Assembly: GCF_036370855.1 (NCBI RefSeq) | Contig: NC_088099.1 | Coordinates: 138,177,017-138,241,016, forward strand | Length of the DNA stretch: 64,000 nucleotides | Source of the DNA: Dromaius novaehollandiae | Taxonomy: Eukaryota > Chordata > Aves > Casuariiformes > Dromaiidae | Direction: 5' to 3' | Part shown: one piece after another, positions 62,701 to 64,000 of the stretch | Layout: every line of letters starts with the position of its first letter | Numbering within the stretch: position 1 is the stretch's first letter | Translations under genes and position numbers: made by a program | The notes under the pieces: generated by a model | Told to the model about the DNA's origin: nothing | The model's database searches: none | The model's input: the letters and a program-made list of their open reading frames with translations, nothing else

Positions 62701-64000
62701 TTCTTGAATATGTGTTTTGTTCTGCCACATCTACGACCATTCATACACCACTCCTTTGGAACACAGTACTGAATTAATTTAGAAGAAGATTTATTTTGAA
62801 GAGAATCTTTCTTTGCAAAAAATCTTGGTTTTGATGTATAACCATATTGGAAATTTCAGTCTTACATGGGTCCAGCCACAGAAAATACTATACTGGCATA
62901 AGCTCAATTTCTTTAATGCAGTGGTGTGTTGTATAGTACTTCACTGTGGGCCAGCGGCTGCTCCTGTCACATGATGAAACAGTTCTTAGCCTTAACAAAG
63001 TGTATCGTCTTTTGACTGTAACCTAGCAGAGGGCCTGCGTTATTTTGATTCACTTGGCTTTAAACATGCAAGCACATTTTTGCACACTTTGCACTTCCTC
63101 TCAGTTTTATTCTTTGGTGTTTCTTTAGTTCATTGTTAAAACCAAAATCAGCAGGATAGCTTTTAAAGAGCACTTTAATAAAGACAGGAACATCTTGATG
63201 CTGGTAACTATGAAATAGCTCTAAGACACTCTTCAGCATTTCAAACAAAAAATTTTCAGAAATAAATATTGCAGTTCTGATCTCTAGGCCAGGAGATACA
63301 ACCATCAGTAAAATATATGCTTTTCGGAGAGACAAGTCACTGGGAAGAAAATACATTTAACTGTAATGGAAGAAATCCTAAGGAAACAAATCCCAAGGGG
63401 CAAGGTGAAACATGACCTTCTGAGATAAGCGAGTTCATCGCTATATTGACAGAGTAGTGTATTGCTCAGATGTCACTATGAAAAATGTAAGGTATTAGCC
63501 CATTCCTTAATGGAAAAAGCTCTGTAAAACGTTACAAAAAACCATAGGATGTTCTGCTGAGCATGGAAGGAAAACCTTAGGCTCTAGTCATGCTGTGAGA
63601 ACAAAATGTCCATTAAATCCAGTCTAACTGTCCTTTGATGACAACCACTTTATAGCCCCTGGCAGCAGGCATCGCTTGGGACAGACAGTGAGTGCCACTT
63701 TGGCCTGCTAGCATTAGCAGTGAAACAGGAGTCTCCAAAGCAGATTGCATCTATGCTCAAAAGGCCCCCTTCCAAGGAGTCCTACATCCTTCTCGCATGT
63801 GGAATAAGAGAATCCTTCTTAAAACAGGAAAAGCATTTGGGAATTATAGTGCATTCCCTCAGTCTTACCCAGTGGCATACTGATAGACCTCACAAAATAT
63901 TCACAGCAAAACTAAATTTCAGTGTGTCATGCTGGAAATTTAGAAAAAATTTTAAATAGCATAAATAGTAAAGGAAAGATGTTGAGGTTTAAATTACTGT
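53757..64000. other. Gene-empty stretch to the window end
   Basis: No gene is recognisable. Two weak exon-like pieces are 60542-60620 (after a T15-rich acceptor) and 61432 onward (strong acceptor, stop and AATAAA within about 60 bases). The patches at 59000-59500 and 60560-60820 are slightly GC-richer and may be old repeats or regulatory DNA. Confidence 0.5.

Noticed and set aside
1..64000. Search for tRNA, rRNA, CRISPR or bacterial-type operons
   Set aside because: None seen; composition, repeats and splice-like structure are those of a vertebrate nuclear genome.

Overview
The window reads as vertebrate, most likely sauropsid and probably bird, nuclear DNA. It is AT-rich with low CpG outside one island. 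It carries 3'-end fragments of CR1-type LINEs, with the GATTCTRTG-like tail typical of birds and reptiles, and one well-delimited solo LTR of an endogenous retrovirus. It has no Alu/L1-type repeats that I can see, GT-AG type splice signals, and no operon-like coding. Almost all open frames longer than 60 codons look like chance; no protein family is recognisable from sequence alone.

Layout. 1-9.5 kb: AT-rich and non-coding in appearance, except for a possible plus-strand terminal exon at 9308-9483 with its own AATAAA just downstream. 12.57-16.16 kb: the one locus I would call a gene. It is a minus-strand transcription unit that starts in a CpG island (about 15440-16160) and has a Kozak-perfect ATG at 15592. 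A phase-consistent chain of four candidate coding exons (15592-15538, 14561-14462, 14002-13957, 13256-13113) would encode an unrecognised 114-residue protein. A poly(A) signal lies at 12594-12599 (minus strand). The island contains an 11.5-copy GGGCCA hexamer array 50 bp upstream of the ATG.

16.2-64 kb: largely gene-empty. It contains CR1 remnants (41.5-41.8, 53.6-53.8, 35.5-35.7 kb, perhaps 25.8 kb), a 974-bp solo LTR at 47964-48937 bounded by a perfect 5-bp target-site duplication (GTGGT), small palindromes, a 35-bp tandem duplication, and a CpG/CRE-like cluster near 37.55 kb. There are also several isolated exon-like segments with good splice sites, which cannot be told from chance without comparison or RNA data.

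If both candidate transcription units are real, they converge: the plus-strand unit ends near 9.5 kb and the minus-strand unit near 12.57 kb. The rest would be an intergenic or intronic desert. Function cannot be assigned to any gene here. Exon structures are inference from splice motifs, reading phase and CpG context.
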